64,000 nt of DNA, from positions 26,714,632-26,778,631 of the forward strand of contig NW_004624747.1 of the NCBI RefSeq assembly GCF_000247695.1, read 5' to 3'. Every line of letters begins with the position of its first letter. The first letter of the stretch is position 1. The stretch is from Heterocephalus glaber. Its lineage: Eukaryota; Chordata; Mammalia; Rodentia; Bathyergidae. Below are positions 1 through 12,096 of the stretch, one piece after another. The notes beneath the pieces were generated by a model. The model did no database searches, was not told where the DNA came from, and saw only the letters and a program-made list of their open reading frames with translations. Both the position numbers and the translations under genes were made by a program.

Positions 1-1014
1 TTGGAACTTGTAATTGCTCAGAAGTAGCCACATTTTAAGCACAATCCTAGAACCACACAGATGCTGGTTGCTGTGAATCAAATCTGCCCATTCTGTAAGT
101 TATTTGTGTTTCACGAGCCCTTTCATGCTCACTCACACCAGGCGGTCACCGGTTCCTGCCTTCCCTGAGGCCTCTATTCAGTCCTGCCTTCGGCACAGCG
201 GACAAGCTGGGCAGAACAGCGTGGGGCTGGGCCACTGGTGACAGCCACCCCCACCCGGTAGCTTACACCGGGATGCTGGCCAGCGACCATGCCATTATTG
301 CAGCCACAGGTAGGTTAAGGGTAGGAAACCTCCGCCCACACCTCGGCACCTCACCTCTCCAGAATCCTGCATCCAAAACCAACACCGATGTCAGCAAAGA
401 AAAACTACCGACATAGCCATGGAGGGTCACATTCAGTTTGCTTCCGAAAGCAGACAGAGGAATGAATGCCTTAGATCTCCTCATCTTATTTAAACTATGC
501 AGAGATACGAGGGTAAAATGGAAAGTAAGATCCAAGAGGGGAAAAGATAGTTGAAAGGCAGAGGCGCAAAGGTCATGCAAGGAGCAAAGAAGCGCAGGGT
601 GAGCGGCCAGTTTATGCCAATCGCTGGCCATGAATGCATCGGCTGAGGCACTGCAGTTTGTGGGCTGATGCTTCTTGACCTCACAGAGGCACATGAATCT
701 TTGAATAAACTGGATTTCTAATTAGTCTTAGGCTCACAGCCAAATGGACCGACAGGTACGGAGGTGCCCACAGACCTCCCGCCCCATGCATGCAGGTCTC
801 CCCGCTATCGACATCTGACCCCCAACCCCTTTGTCACAGCTCATGAGCCCCTGGGACATGCCATTATCACTTAAAGCCAGCTACACGGGGTCCTCCTCTT
901 GGCACTGTGTTCTATGGGTTCTGACCAGTGTAGGATGGCACACACCCACCACCACAAGGCCCCAAGGGTGAGTGCAGAGTCCTACAAATGCCTCGGGCTC
1001 AGTCTACCCAGCCT
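1..1014. other. intronic sequence, no recognised element
   Basis: Moderately GC-rich unique-looking sequence. The open frames at 263-694 on the minus strand have no recognisable domain and no splice context. I see no repeat or RNA gene. Confidence 0.6.
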
Positions 1015-1400
1015 TCTCTCCAGTTTCCACCCCTGACAACCACTATTTTTTTTCATGGTCCCTGTAGCTTTGCCTTTTCCAGACTGTCCTACTTGGAATC
1101 GTCCAGCAGGTGCCTTTCCAGGCTGGCTTCTTTCATGAGATGACACGCATTTCCCTTTCCTCTAGGTCTGTTCATGGGTTGACAGATCTTCTCTTTCTAG
1201 TGCTGAGTAATATTCCACTGTCTGGAAGTCACAGAGTTCGTTTACCCCTGCACCTACTGAAGGACGAATTGCTTGCTTCCCAGTTTCGCAAACACGGATA
1301 AACCTACTCCGATTACCTGTGTGGAGAGCTCCTTGTGGACATGAGTTTCCACCTCCTTTGCTAAATACCAAGGAGCAGGATTCCCAGAAGGCCGCAGATG
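1015..1400 (-). mobile_element. old L1 LINE 3'-end relic, minus orientation
   Basis: The plus strand reads as the reverse complement of a mammalian L1 ORF2 end and 3' region. Recognisable segments are CCCCTGACAACCACTA near 1031, GGCTTCTTTCATGAGATGA near 1123, TGAGTAATATTCCACTGTCTGGA near 1204 and the stretch around TTGTGGACATGAGTTTCCAC near 1333. Many substitutions and indels mark it as ancient. It lies in the sense direction of TMEM132D. Confidence 0.82.
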
Positions 1401-1913
1401 TCATCGTTTCCAGATGTGACGGAACAGTCTAGCCTCTAGTCACTGTTTCCAGTTGAATTGGGAAAAACAAAAAGATGCCTCTGAATCATTATAATTCACC
1501 TAACCTGTCAGAAAATAACAGATGGAGGAGAGCTCCCTCTCTTCTGCCTGAAGCATTATCATACTTAGAGACTGAAGCATGAGATTGAATTATCATTACC
1601 ATTATCCAAGCATGAATAGCTGCGAATGAATTCCAAGTTCTAGGGACCCAGGCAAGGCACAGAAGTGGGTGCTGATACAGACCCAGGCTGGAGCAACACA
1701 ACTGCCATCCTGCCTGAGAAAGCAGCCTGTACTCCTGAAATCAGCCTTGCCTTGGGGAGGACAGAGGGGTAAACGGGGGGTGGGAGACACAAATTCAGAA
1801 CAAAGATCTTCCTCACTTTAGTAACCTATCAGCATGTTAACTTCAGTGCTTTCTTTCTCATAGTGTAGATATTGATAAAAATGAATCATTTACTCTTAAA
1901 AATACACTAGTGA
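1401..1913. other. intronic sequence, no recognised element
   Basis: No repeat or coding signal recognised. Its right end, 1898-1913, is the left target-site duplication of the SINE that follows. Confidence 0.5.
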
Positions 1914-2013
1914 GGGACTGGGGATTTAGCTCAGTGGTTCTGCCACCTGCCTTGCACAAGGTCCCAAGTTCAATCCCTGGTACCAAAAAAAAAAAAAAAA
2001 AAAAAAAGAATTC
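1914..2013 (+). mobile_element. recent ID-type tRNA-derived SINE with 16-bp target-site duplication
   Basis: The body reads GGGGATTTAGCTCAGTGG (A-box promoter), then a B-box-like GTTCAATCC, then GGTACC and a 23-base A tail at 1985-2007. Perfect copies of AAAAATACACTAGTGA lie on both sides, at 1898-1913 and 2014-2029. The left copy is preceded by TT, matching the TT|AAAA site cut by the L1 endonuclease. The long pure tail and perfect duplication indicate a fairly recent insertion. Confidence 0.94.
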
Positions 2014-2029
2014 AAAAATACACTAGTGA

Positions 2030-5000
2030 TATAAATTGGAGGCAGCTCTGATGTGGCTCACTTTTAAATATTCTAATTATTGTTCTACTTCAGGTTTTCT
2101 TCTCATGTATCTTGTAGTTTATATTCTGTTGTGTAGGACACAAAATATATCAATGTTTGCACATGGTAGGCATGATTATATAGTGATGTGCATTTCCAGG
2201 GACATGTTGATCATGGCTTTGTAGATTTCTTACTAAGGATGATCTCTAAAGGAATACATGTAAAATACAATGTAAGAGACACCTGTTCCAATGCAAGAGG
2301 AGGATCTCTACCATACCCAGGACACAAATGGCTTTGTCTGACCTGAACCTTTTCTGAATCATCCTGATGGACAAGTAGATCTCACCAACAGAAAATCCCA
2401 TTGCCCCTCAAAATAACCCCATGCCTCCTGAGCAGCCTTCAAATGAAAATGGGAACTCAGGGAACTCACGCATATTTGCAGGCAGGGGAGAAATGTGCTC
2501 ATCAGCAAACGCTCATTTGGAAGCCTAGGTAGTCATAGTCCCCATGGTACCAATCAGCTGGCCAGGGGTTTGGAACATGCTGCTTTTTAACAGGTCAGAG
2601 TCACCGGCCTCAGTAATCTGTCGGGGCCAAATAAGTGAACTCTGAAGTAACAAAGCTGGAAAGGAAGCCAAGAAAACACAGCCAGAGTAGAGTGCTATGC
2701 CACAGAGCTGTTCCCAAAGTGAGAGCCACCCAGCATCTGCTGGTGCCTGAGGCCTCCTGAGCCCTGGGACTGACCGGACCCCCCCACCAGGGCTGGCTGC
2801 AGACACCCATATCCTTACAGTGTCCTCCGCAAATTCTCCTTGAGCTCACTGTTCCTTGAGGTCTTGGGAGTGTGCCTTCCTGGCAGACCACGGGTGCCCC
2901 ATGCTAAGTGGAACCTGGCTACAGCACGCTTCGGGAAAAATCACTCCTACTCTATGGAGCGGAAAGCAAGCTAGGAGGGTGCTGGGTGGCTGGGGATTGA
3001 AGCAATCCATGGGTTGCTTTGCAGACTCCCTTGAGCAGGGGTTGGGGAAATGAATGGTGAGGAAGACAAAGAAGGGCAGACAGGGGCATCTGCCTACGTG
3101 TAGAGACCCCAAGACAGCCTCAGCACTTGCCACAGCCCGAGAGCCGCATGGCCCGCTGGGATTCTGCCGTGGTGTGTGTCGGCTCAGAGAGAGGAATCCA
3201 GCTACCGACAGCGATGACAGAGATTTGAAGTGAGTGGACAGACACGGGACCAGACTGGACAGACGGACATGCAACCACACCAAGCCCACCCTGCGTCATC
3301 CAGCCCCAACCTAGACAGGACAGAAATGCATGAAGCAAGAGCTACCTTGGGAAAGGACAGGGGAAACCCACAGCAGACTAACAAGAAGATGCTCAATTCC
3401 CTGTGACTGATGGAGACCAATTTTCTGCCACTTGGGTAGAAGTGGGAGATAAGAAGGGGAAATTATATCAAATTTGGGGCAATAAAAATCGCCTTGGTTT
3501 CACACCTGCTTGTACCGTCTGGTTCAAGCAGCCCTAAGGAAATGCTTGTTAGGTACAATAACTCTCAGAGAGCAGCTGTCCATGGAGGGACGGGAGGGGG
3601 CTGTTCCCTTCCGTCTACCCTAGGGTTAGGGGTCTGTGCTTCTCTGTCTCCAGCGCTTTCGAGTAGTCACTCTGCACCTGGGGAGACTTCCAACCAAGCT
3701 CACCCTGCTCAATCGCTCGCGAGAAGGACTCAGCAGAGCCATGAACCGCCATTATAGCTTAGTACAGACAGGAAGATAAGACCAGCAAGGGGAACACACC
3801 TGCAGCAGGTCCAGGCAGAGCAGGTGTGGAGGTCTGAGACGTCCTTCCCCGTGGACTCACTTCTTCCTTCTGGTGGAGACGAGGGGTCGTTTGTGCAGCC
3901 AGTGTGGCCTCATGGGAAGTGTATTCCACTGTTCCATGGGGACCCAGAGTCACGGCGACCTCCTGCATGGAGACCTGGGGTCCTGCAGTCGTGTTAGCTG
4001 CTGGCCTGGCTGACTTCAGCCTCCACCTCTTCCAGAGATGGAGTTGATGACCGTGGGTCAAAGTCTGTCACAAACTGCACTGCTTGTGTGGGCTGCAGAC
4101 GTCACCTCAGGTCTGACCTGCAGGGGCTCGGAGGTTGCCATGGTGAGCTGGGAACAAAAGGCCGAGTCTGTCTTCTCTTAGGTCGCTGCGTCCAACCAGT
4201 GTCCCTGGATGCCTGCCTGCTGCCGGGCAGACAGACCGCATCCAGAAGTCTGCTCATTGGCACCTGCGGGCTTAGCCTTCGTCTACACAGCCAGCACGGA
4301 GGGAGGAGCCCACTGGGGTCTTCACACCATGAGCCCAGCATCGCCCCGGATCTTCTCACACACACGCCTCCGGCAGGGCCCCAAGCACTCCAGAGCTGCA
4401 GACAGCATCACCCCGCCCACAGGGTGAGACGGGAGGGTCCGCAGGGCACTGTGTGTGCTCCGCGTCTAACTGCCCTGCGGAAAACAGGTCACACAGCACA
4501 AGGACACCGTCATCACCAGACCCCTCGCTCTTAAATGAAATCACTACAAAGGAGAAGCAAAATGTGTTCCAAGGCTGCCTCACCCAGTAGCCCAGAAGTG
4601 AGAATTTTGATGCTTATTTGCTCGAACTGCCCTGGATTCCCGGTCACAGCAGAAGCACCCGACCCGGGCTTTGCGATCGGAACTGAGCCGGCGCCACGGC
4701 CCACATGGGGAGCACGGGGTTAGGGTTACTCTGGCCGGCTGCCTGGCTCCCTTAGCAAGACCAGTCCATGCTGGATGGAAGGCAGTCGCTTTTCCTCTGG
4801 GAACCAGTACAGTCTCTTTTTTCTTAACCATGTCCTGAGAAAAGTCTGCAGAGTTTGCAGGTCAGAGGAAAACTCGTGCCCAGGAGGAGAGCAGGCTGTC
4901 TCTGTAGATGACACAGCCACACTGTCAAAGTCCATTCCCTACTTGTCCCACGCCCTAGCCTCCCATTCCAGGAGCGTCAGAGGGTCCCATCAGCATTGGG

Positions 5001-8000
5001 CTCTCAGGTGCAGGCACACACGTGTCACCTGGCTGCGTGGCGGGATCGCAGCTACTGTCCCTATTCAGCAGGTCTGGACCACTCATTTCTCACTGCTCCC
5101 CAAGGGCCCCTAATCCTGGCAGCTCAGGAAGCGTCCTCACTGATGCATCACTGGAAAGTGGTTCTCGGGAATGATGAGGTGCCGGGGCCAGAGCGTGGCG
5201 ACAAGAGGCGAAGGCGCAGCCCAGCCCCACCGAGGCGTCGTAGGCACACAGGAAGGCCACCGCCTTCGGAGCTCACAGGAGACATGGCAGACGGGTGGCG
5301 TTCCTAGCAGCCGGTCAGTTTCGGTGGGTGATGAGGCCAGGACTCAGCCTGGAGCTCCGGGAGGGGCCCAGCTGCAGGCGAGGGTCCAAAGCCAGGGTCC
5401 GCACACCACGCTGCTGCTTATGCTGTGGTCCAGAGGGCACCGGGACTTCATCGCTTGGCTCACCGCAGGCCCTGTCCCCCGCTCCTTCTCTCTGTGCTGC
5501 CCTGGGAGCCATGAGCAACGGATCTCACACTTGTCACAGCTGAGACCCAGCCACAAGCAAAGACAGGAACAAGATGCCACCCACGATCTCGAGCAACACA
5601 CTCCCCAGGGGGTCCACCCCTCAGCCTTGCTCTGGGAGGAGCTGCAGCTACAGCTGGTGAAGACAACAGTGTGCTTCTGTCCTTCAGGAACCAGGCCACG
5701 TGACAGAGAGGGGACAATCGGGACCTTGTTGAGGGGGCCCGGGCACTGCTCTGGTGTCTGTCTTCAGTGCTGTACTCTCACTCCCTAAGTGCCATCAACA
5801 CTGTCCTGTAACACATGACCCATCCCTTTCCTGTCCTGGAGCAGTGTCTTCCCTGTCTTCCTCTATTATCTCGCCTTTCAAACACTCCAACGACTCAGAA
5901 CAGCTCGGTTCTTTTCCTAGGAGCCTGTTTCCTACGGAGCCACCTGCTGTCTGAGAGGCACCAGCAGCCACCCACCCGGGGGGGACAGGGCTGACCCTCA
6001 GCCACAGGTGTGTGTCCACACCGTGCAAGTCTTCCAAGTACGGATGCAGGTTTCTGCTCCTCAATCCCAGGCAGGTGAGTAATTGACAATGTTAATAGGA
6101 AAAAAAGAAAACCATTAGAAGGTTGCTCTGTTCTTCCTTAGGTGAATTAGAAACTTGTTCCATGGACACATTAGGAAGTAAACAGCATATAATCGCAGGA
6201 TTTACGGGGCAATTAGGTTAAGCACTGATGAAAGTGCATTAGTCTGACACTGCACAGCATTCTGATAACAGATTGAGCAAGGCTCCGGTCCAAATCGCTC
6301 CCGGGGGAGGAGTGCTCGCACCCCACTCTGGAATTGCAACATGTGGATTCCCCACCCAGGATCCCAGCTGAGCCCGGGTACAGAAACCCACCACAGACTT
6401 GGGACCAGGGTGGCCTGGAAACACTGGAGGTTCGCTTGTGTTTCTGTGCCAAGGAGCCCAGCAGGCACTGAGAGAGAAGCAGGTGCTCTGAGCGAGAGGC
6501 GGCTGTGCACTCCCTGCAGCCACGCAGCTCAGGCCTTTGCGGGACTGCCCCCCAAAGTGTGCCACTGTCAGGACCCAGCCCTGGGCTCTGCACGCGGCCT
6601 GTGCCCCCTCCTGTGTCTCTCCCATCATATCTGACCTGTGGCTGTGGGGACATGGGGAGTGGAGTAACTTTGCCAGCTGCCCATGGCTTCAGGAAGTTGG
6701 GGGCCTGGGGCTCATCTGGAGTCCAAGCAGCCCAGGATGACAAGAGCTCCCCCTGCACAGGTGCAGCCTCTCTGACTCGGGCTCCCGCCATCCAGGACAC
6801 GAGGGTCCAGGCCCCTGTGCCTGGGAAGCTGCCAGGAAGCTCATGGCCCCCGGCTTCCCCAGCGGAGTGGAGAGGGACGGAGGAGAGACAAGCACACGAG
6901 GGCTCCCCGCACCGGATGCTGCCCAGGGCCTGTGCTCACTCTCCTGGGCCACAACTGCCTGGAGACCACTGCCCAGTGGGGTCCCCAAGCAACCGGGAGC
7001 ACAGGCTGTCAGCAAAGACCCTTGCTCTCTCGCCCCTCTTGTCATATGCTGAGCTGAACGATGCACTCAGCATCTTCTCCTGTTCCCACCCAGGGAAGTG
7101 TCCCCAAATCTCGCCCATGAGCTCCATCCTGCTCACGGTACCAAAGCATGGATGTGGGCCAGCTGTGTTCTGGATCCGGGGGCTCTTGGGGTCCAGAGAG
7201 CTGTGATCTAGACACACAGCCCTTCTCTGTGATGGGTGCAGAGTGTAACGGCAGGCAGGGAGGGGAGGGAGCCACACCCACACAGGGAGCAAGGGGACCC
7301 CAGACCACCTGGAGCAGCACGGCTGAAGGTCCAGAGGACGGGCATGACCCATCCCCTCCACGGAAGTGGCTCTGTGCTCCCTCCCTGAAGAGCTGTCCAC
7401 ACCTCTTTACTCTCTTCGGCTTCCATTCTTCCCAGGCCAGATCCATGCTGCGCTTGAGGACGGAGCTTCCCTACAGGGAGCCCTGGCCCCAGCCTGCTTC
7501 CTGCTCATGAGCACCGGGCCAGGGCCTCTTCTACAACTCAGAAAGTCTCAAAATGCAGTGGACATACACTCAGAGGTCTCCAATCTTTGTAGACTTGCAA
7601 ACACATTTGCCTCCTGTTGGTTTCTTGGTCCCTGAGCTGCATGCACAATTCTTCTGAGATTCACTGCAGTGGGAGGCTGGGCCCAATGGGCCCTGTGCCC
7701 CAGGCATGGGGGCAGCTTGTGCTGGGGCTGACCCTTGCCCTGGGTCCCTCTGGGCCTCCACTGCCTAAGGGTTTTTAACTTGGCCAGGACCCTGCTCCAA
7801 GAATCCCTTCCTTCCTTTCAGTTTCCTCTTCTAAACACACTCTTTCCTGAGCTTAGCTATTACTTTACAAACTCGTGAACCACAAGCTATCAACCCCATG
7901 ACACTCAGCCTCCTCCCCTGGAGCTCCAAGTTGCTGAGGTTCCTGGTCCCGATTTTTATCAGAAAACAGTGGCGTTGTTTCTGGCAGCCAGTTCCTTGAC

Positions 8001-9980
8001 ACCTAGTCAGGTGTCACACCATCCCCAGGGGTAGCGCTTTGTTCTGCAGTTTTGCCTGATGTCTATTACCAATTTCTGAATTAGTCTGGGCAATTGAACG
8101 TGAATGCTGTAAGAAACAACCCTCCATTTCCTGTCTTAACAAACACACCTGATGTGAGCCGATGGCGCCCCTCGTGTGTGCCCTGACGCGGGGATCTGCG
8201 CCTTTCCTTGTCCTGGGGGACCGGGGCACAGCCTTCCACCTCTAAACATGCCTTTCTGCTTTGCTGCGGGGGGAAGGCTGGGAGGAGGCACAGAGGGAGA
8301 CGGGGTGGGGCGACAGGCTTAGGCACCTGTGACGAGAAGGTGTCCCCTCTGTCCCAGCCCTCTTTAGAGCCAGGACTCAGCCCCGTGATCCCGACACACC
8401 ACAGAGAAGGCCAGGAGCGCAGGGTAAAGTAAGGGCTTGGGAGCAGTGGGTCACAGTCACCATGGCAACACCCAGGCGGCAGAAGAGTGGGCAGCCCAGC
8501 CCAGGCCCCTGGCTCCAGGACCAAGCTCTGCCAGGCATCAGTGAGGCGTGGCCTTAGGCGCCAGCCCAGAAGTTAACTATGGTGGCTTCACTGAAGGAGT
8601 CACAGAGGCCGGCTGTTTCTGACGGTCCTGCTCCGTGACTCCCAGGCCAAAACGAGCCATCCTAGCTGGAAAGCAGCCGGGCGGGGGCGAGTGCGTTGTC
8701 TGTGGCCTGGACAATCAGAACTTGTGGCAAAGCAGAACAACGGTGGGCTGATTGGTCCCCAGCGGGGTCGGGAGCAGCCACCCCATCCTGTGCCTGCCTA
8801 GTTCAAACAGACCTACTCCTGGCGCTCACACTCCAACTACACATCTCTAAACTATCTCCATCATTGTGAACCATCGTAGGAGATTCTTAGAGAAGGAGGC
8901 AGAACCCAACCCTGCAGGCACACACTCAAATGCCTGGAAGCCTGCAGGGTCTAAGGGCGAGAAGAACAGAGTGAAATCGGGCCAGCTGGGGCCTGGGCGG
9001 AACCGGAACACACAGGTGTGTGACCCACTAACCATGCCAGCTGCTCCAGAGCCAGGAAACCGGGGTTCCAGCTGTCCTGGGGTGGAAAGCTGGGTAGACA
9101 CATGGTCGTTATGGGACACACACTGATGGTCCAGAGTTGGCCCCGCCTACTGCACTGTTTTGGTGCAGAGAACAACTCACGCTTGTTCACAGAGTCTCCA
9201 GTTTCTGCCCGCTGACCCAGTCGATGCTATCCTTGACCCTGGGCCCTGGAGGCTGCATCTACTGCCACTGCATCTACTGCCACATCGAAGCGCATCTTGT
9301 GGACCCAGCAAAAATCAGTTGTTTTGTTTTCGCCGGCACTGTCTCCAGACTCACCGCAGGACAGTACAGTGGCCAATGTGAGGCTGCATCCACCGCCCCA
9401 GAGGCAGCACACAGACAGAGAAGGTGAGCTCCTCTGGAAGGAAGCCCTGATTCACGTCACATCCGGGCCACTGGCTGTGCTCAGCTTCTCCCCAGGCTGG
9501 GGCCACCACCGCAGGGCCCCCTCTGCAAGTGTCCGGCCTGCTGGGACCAGGGGTCAGATCCAGAACCCAGCCATTTCTGGAAGGTGTGCAGTGGTCACTG
9601 TAGTGAGGTGGCCTCACCCAGCATCCACACAGCCATGTGCAGGCTCAGTCCACATCTTCCTTCCCACCCCTCAGCTGCCCATCCAGAAGATGGCTTCTCC
9701 GACCGCTTGGGCGGCTTTAACACTGGGTGGCTTTCTTATGTGGGCAACGGAAACTTTCCTCTCATCCTGCAAGAGCTGGAGGCCAAAGTCAAGGTACACA
9801 GCTGCGGGGCTGGGAGCACCTGACCCTGTCTTCCCACTGTGTCACATGGGGTGGGCTGGGCAGACGAGCCCCGTCCTGTCTCTGTGCTAAGGGCACCGGC
9901 CTTCTTCCCCTCTACGCACCACGCGACCCTTGCCTGAGTCTTACTGTCCCCATTTACAAGGCAGGGAAGCCAGAGGTGCT
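2030..9980. other. long GC-rich intronic stretch without a recognised gene
   Basis: About 8 kb of mostly unique, GC-rich sequence. Several chance open frames of 150-230 codons occur (for example 6505-7206 plus, 5171-5788 plus, 6213-6800 minus). They overlap each other on both strands, have unbiased Pro/Ser/Gly-rich composition and show no domain. A short TTAGGG-like pair near 4718 is too small to be an interstitial telomere. I see no RNA gene. Confidence 0.6.
9253..9282. repeat. 15-bp direct tandem duplication
   Basis: The unit CTGCATCTACTGCCA occurs twice, back to back and identical. It is a minor local duplication inside non-coding sequence. Confidence 0.85.
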
Positions 9981-10730
9981 GTTCGTGCTGTTATGTGGAC
10001 CCGAGACAACACGGGAAGCCTGCCCAGCCCAGGACTATGGGGGGAAATGTAATGCCATGGGCAATGAGCGGGCAACGCTGGGCCAGCAGCAGTGGGCACA
10101 CACAGAGTCCCTCCACCCAGTGCTCCAAAGGCTGTAGGCTTGCTGGTTTGTCCTGGACACACAACTGGGAAGGTTGTTTGGCTCTTTTTCTTAAAAAAAA
10201 AAAAAACAACTCTGAAAACATTTTTAAGTTTCTCAAGCACAAACCAGTGAAGTGATAATGAGAACAGAGTAGCAATACTGCACCACTGCTAGAGGAACAG
10301 CAGTCTGAAGCCTCCTGCACCCAGCTGCCGGGGTGTCCTCAGTCGCTGCTCTGTGCGCGCTCCTCCCGGGCTCCGCTGCCCTCCTCGGTATAGGGCTGGA
10401 CGGCACCTCCACCTTCACAGGCTACACAGCCTTGTGCAGTGACTCAACCCTACCCAGGCTAGCCTTCAGCGGCCCTTAATAGTGAGACTCACATGCCTTC
10501 AAAATTTCACACCCTTTGGAGAACCAGAGTCGCTACGAGTTTAAAATGCTTAAACACAGGTTCCCACACGTACAGACTGGAACCTCCATCGCTGTTAAAT
10601 TTCCTTAGGCCCATGCTGTCCTAGAGGAGACAGACCTCATGCCACGGTGATTTCCCCAGGTCATCAAGCACAGGTCTCCACAGGGACTGCGTGCGTGTGC
10701 GGGACACCGCCGTCATGGAGGACTTATGGC
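9981..10730. other. intronic sequence with an isolated A-run
   Basis: An A run of about 14 bases near 10193-10206 has no SINE body upstream that I recognise and may be the tail of a decayed element. Nothing else is supported. Confidence 0.4.
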
Positions 10731-11170
10731 TTCCTTAAATATGCAAACACTGGGCCAACTGCCCTCTGTCTAGCTAATTTTCCAAAGCGTTCTACTCCTA
10801 AGGCACTCATTTGTCCTGGGTTATCTGCCAGCTTCTCCCCTAGTTTGATTCTCCAACTTCAACCAAATTGCCTTCATTTAAAGTCAATTAACTTTTGAAA
10901 GAAAAGGTATCATCATGATCCTATTTGCTGAACTAAATTCTCTTTATGTCCCCATTACAAATTTCTGTTTTCGGGGTTTTAAATATAAAGATCATCTGAC
11001 ATTTGGTTTAAAGGTCTCAATCAGTAGTGTTAATGAAACTCATTAAATAAGTTGCTGCGAATCAAACTGAGATCCAGTAATCATTTTCCTTCTAATTTAA
11101 ACACCATAAGAAATCTTTAAAGGACATTTCCTTTTACAATTGAGTGTGTTTCCCTAACAGAATCGGGAGC
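10731..11170. other. AT-rich island in GC-rich intron
   Basis: Base composition drops sharply to AT-rich, with motifs such as AAGTCAATTAAC near 10881 and TTCTAATTTAAAC near 11090. It resembles no repeat I recognise. Such islands in introns of large neural genes are often conserved non-coding elements, but here that is inference from composition only. Confidence 0.35.
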
Positions 11171-11989
11171 GATTAGGGTGTAAAAAACAGAACTCTCTTA
11201 GAGAAGCATCAAGAGTCAGCTGCGTCAGATTACTGCTCCCTGAGAGTAACCCAAGCCACCCCGGTCATCAGGGTGCTGTGTCCAGGTCGTACAAACCAGT
11301 GTCTGCCCCGTCCCCTAAGACAGTGTGTGCTCCTTGTCCTACAACAGTCTCTGGGGTCCTCTCTGATTCTGATCATCCCCTCAGCCCGCCCCAACCACGG
11401 GCCCCACGGCCTTGTTAGCCATGCTGCCCTTCCCGGGGCCTTTGGAGGTGACCATGTGACACGGAGTGGCCAGGGAGAGGAACCCATTTCCATTGCCAAT
11501 TGTGACGGGTTCTGGTTTGGACAAATGAACCTTCACAAGGGTTGCAGGGGCCTCTTCTGGACTGGCCCAGTGGAAAGGTGAGGCGGGTGTGGGCTGGTGG
11601 GTGGAAGGTGGGGCTGGGGCAGGCCCTCTCCTAGCTGTGGATGCCTTGGCTCTGCATCTGCAACAGGAAAAGAGGAGATCAGCCCACAGGGGAGCAGAGC
11701 AGAGGGGTGGTGGGAGGGAAGGCACAAGACAGGACGGAGGAGGCTGTATTTTATAACTACACACTGGATTTTAGTTACTGTTTTTATGCTATTGTGTTTC
11801 TCTGGCTGTAGTCTTGGCTTCTTAAAGGGCAAGAAACTCACAGTACATTCTCATGTCTCTCCAGCCCAGCCCAGCACAGCACACAGCAGGGTCCAATCCA
11901 CAGCGCATGTGAAATATTCGGTTGAAGGAACCAGTATGTGGAGAGTCCAGCCATCCCTCCCTGCCTCTATGGCTCAACAAACTATTAAG
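11171..11989. other. intronic sequence, no recognised element
   Basis: GC-rich, with overlapping chance frames on both strands. No coding or repeat signal identified. Confidence 0.5.
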
Positions 11990-12001
11990 ACTATACCATC
12001 A

Positions 12002-12084
12002 GGGCCGGGGATTTAGCTCAGTGTTTCAGGTGCCGGCCTCGAAAGCGCAAGGTCCCGAGTTTGATCCCCGGTACCAAAAAGAAA
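12002..12084 (+). mobile_element. ID-type SINE with imperfect 12-bp target-site duplication
   Basis: GGGCCGGGGATTTAGCTCAG opens the element, GTTTGATCCCCGGTACC is the B-box end, and a short A-rich tail follows. Flanks are ACTATACCATCA (11990-12001) and ACTATAGCATCA (12085-12096), differing at one base. The loop between the boxes (GGTGCCGGCCTCGAAAGCGC) differs from the copy at 1914, so at least two subfamilies are present. Confidence 0.92.
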
Positions 12085-12096
12085 ACTATAGCATCA

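Noticed and set aside
1914..2013. True tRNA gene
   Set aside because: A and B boxes are present, but there is no acceptor stem closure or anticodon arm of a functional tRNA, and the A tail with target-site duplication shows it is a SINE.
4714..4730. TTAGGG-like telomeric repeat
   Set aside because: Only about two units, which is expected by chance and far too short for an interstitial telomeric site.
6505..7206. 233-codon plus-strand open frame in a GC-rich stretch
   Set aside because: Overlapped by long frames on the opposite strand, composition typical of chance frames, no domain.
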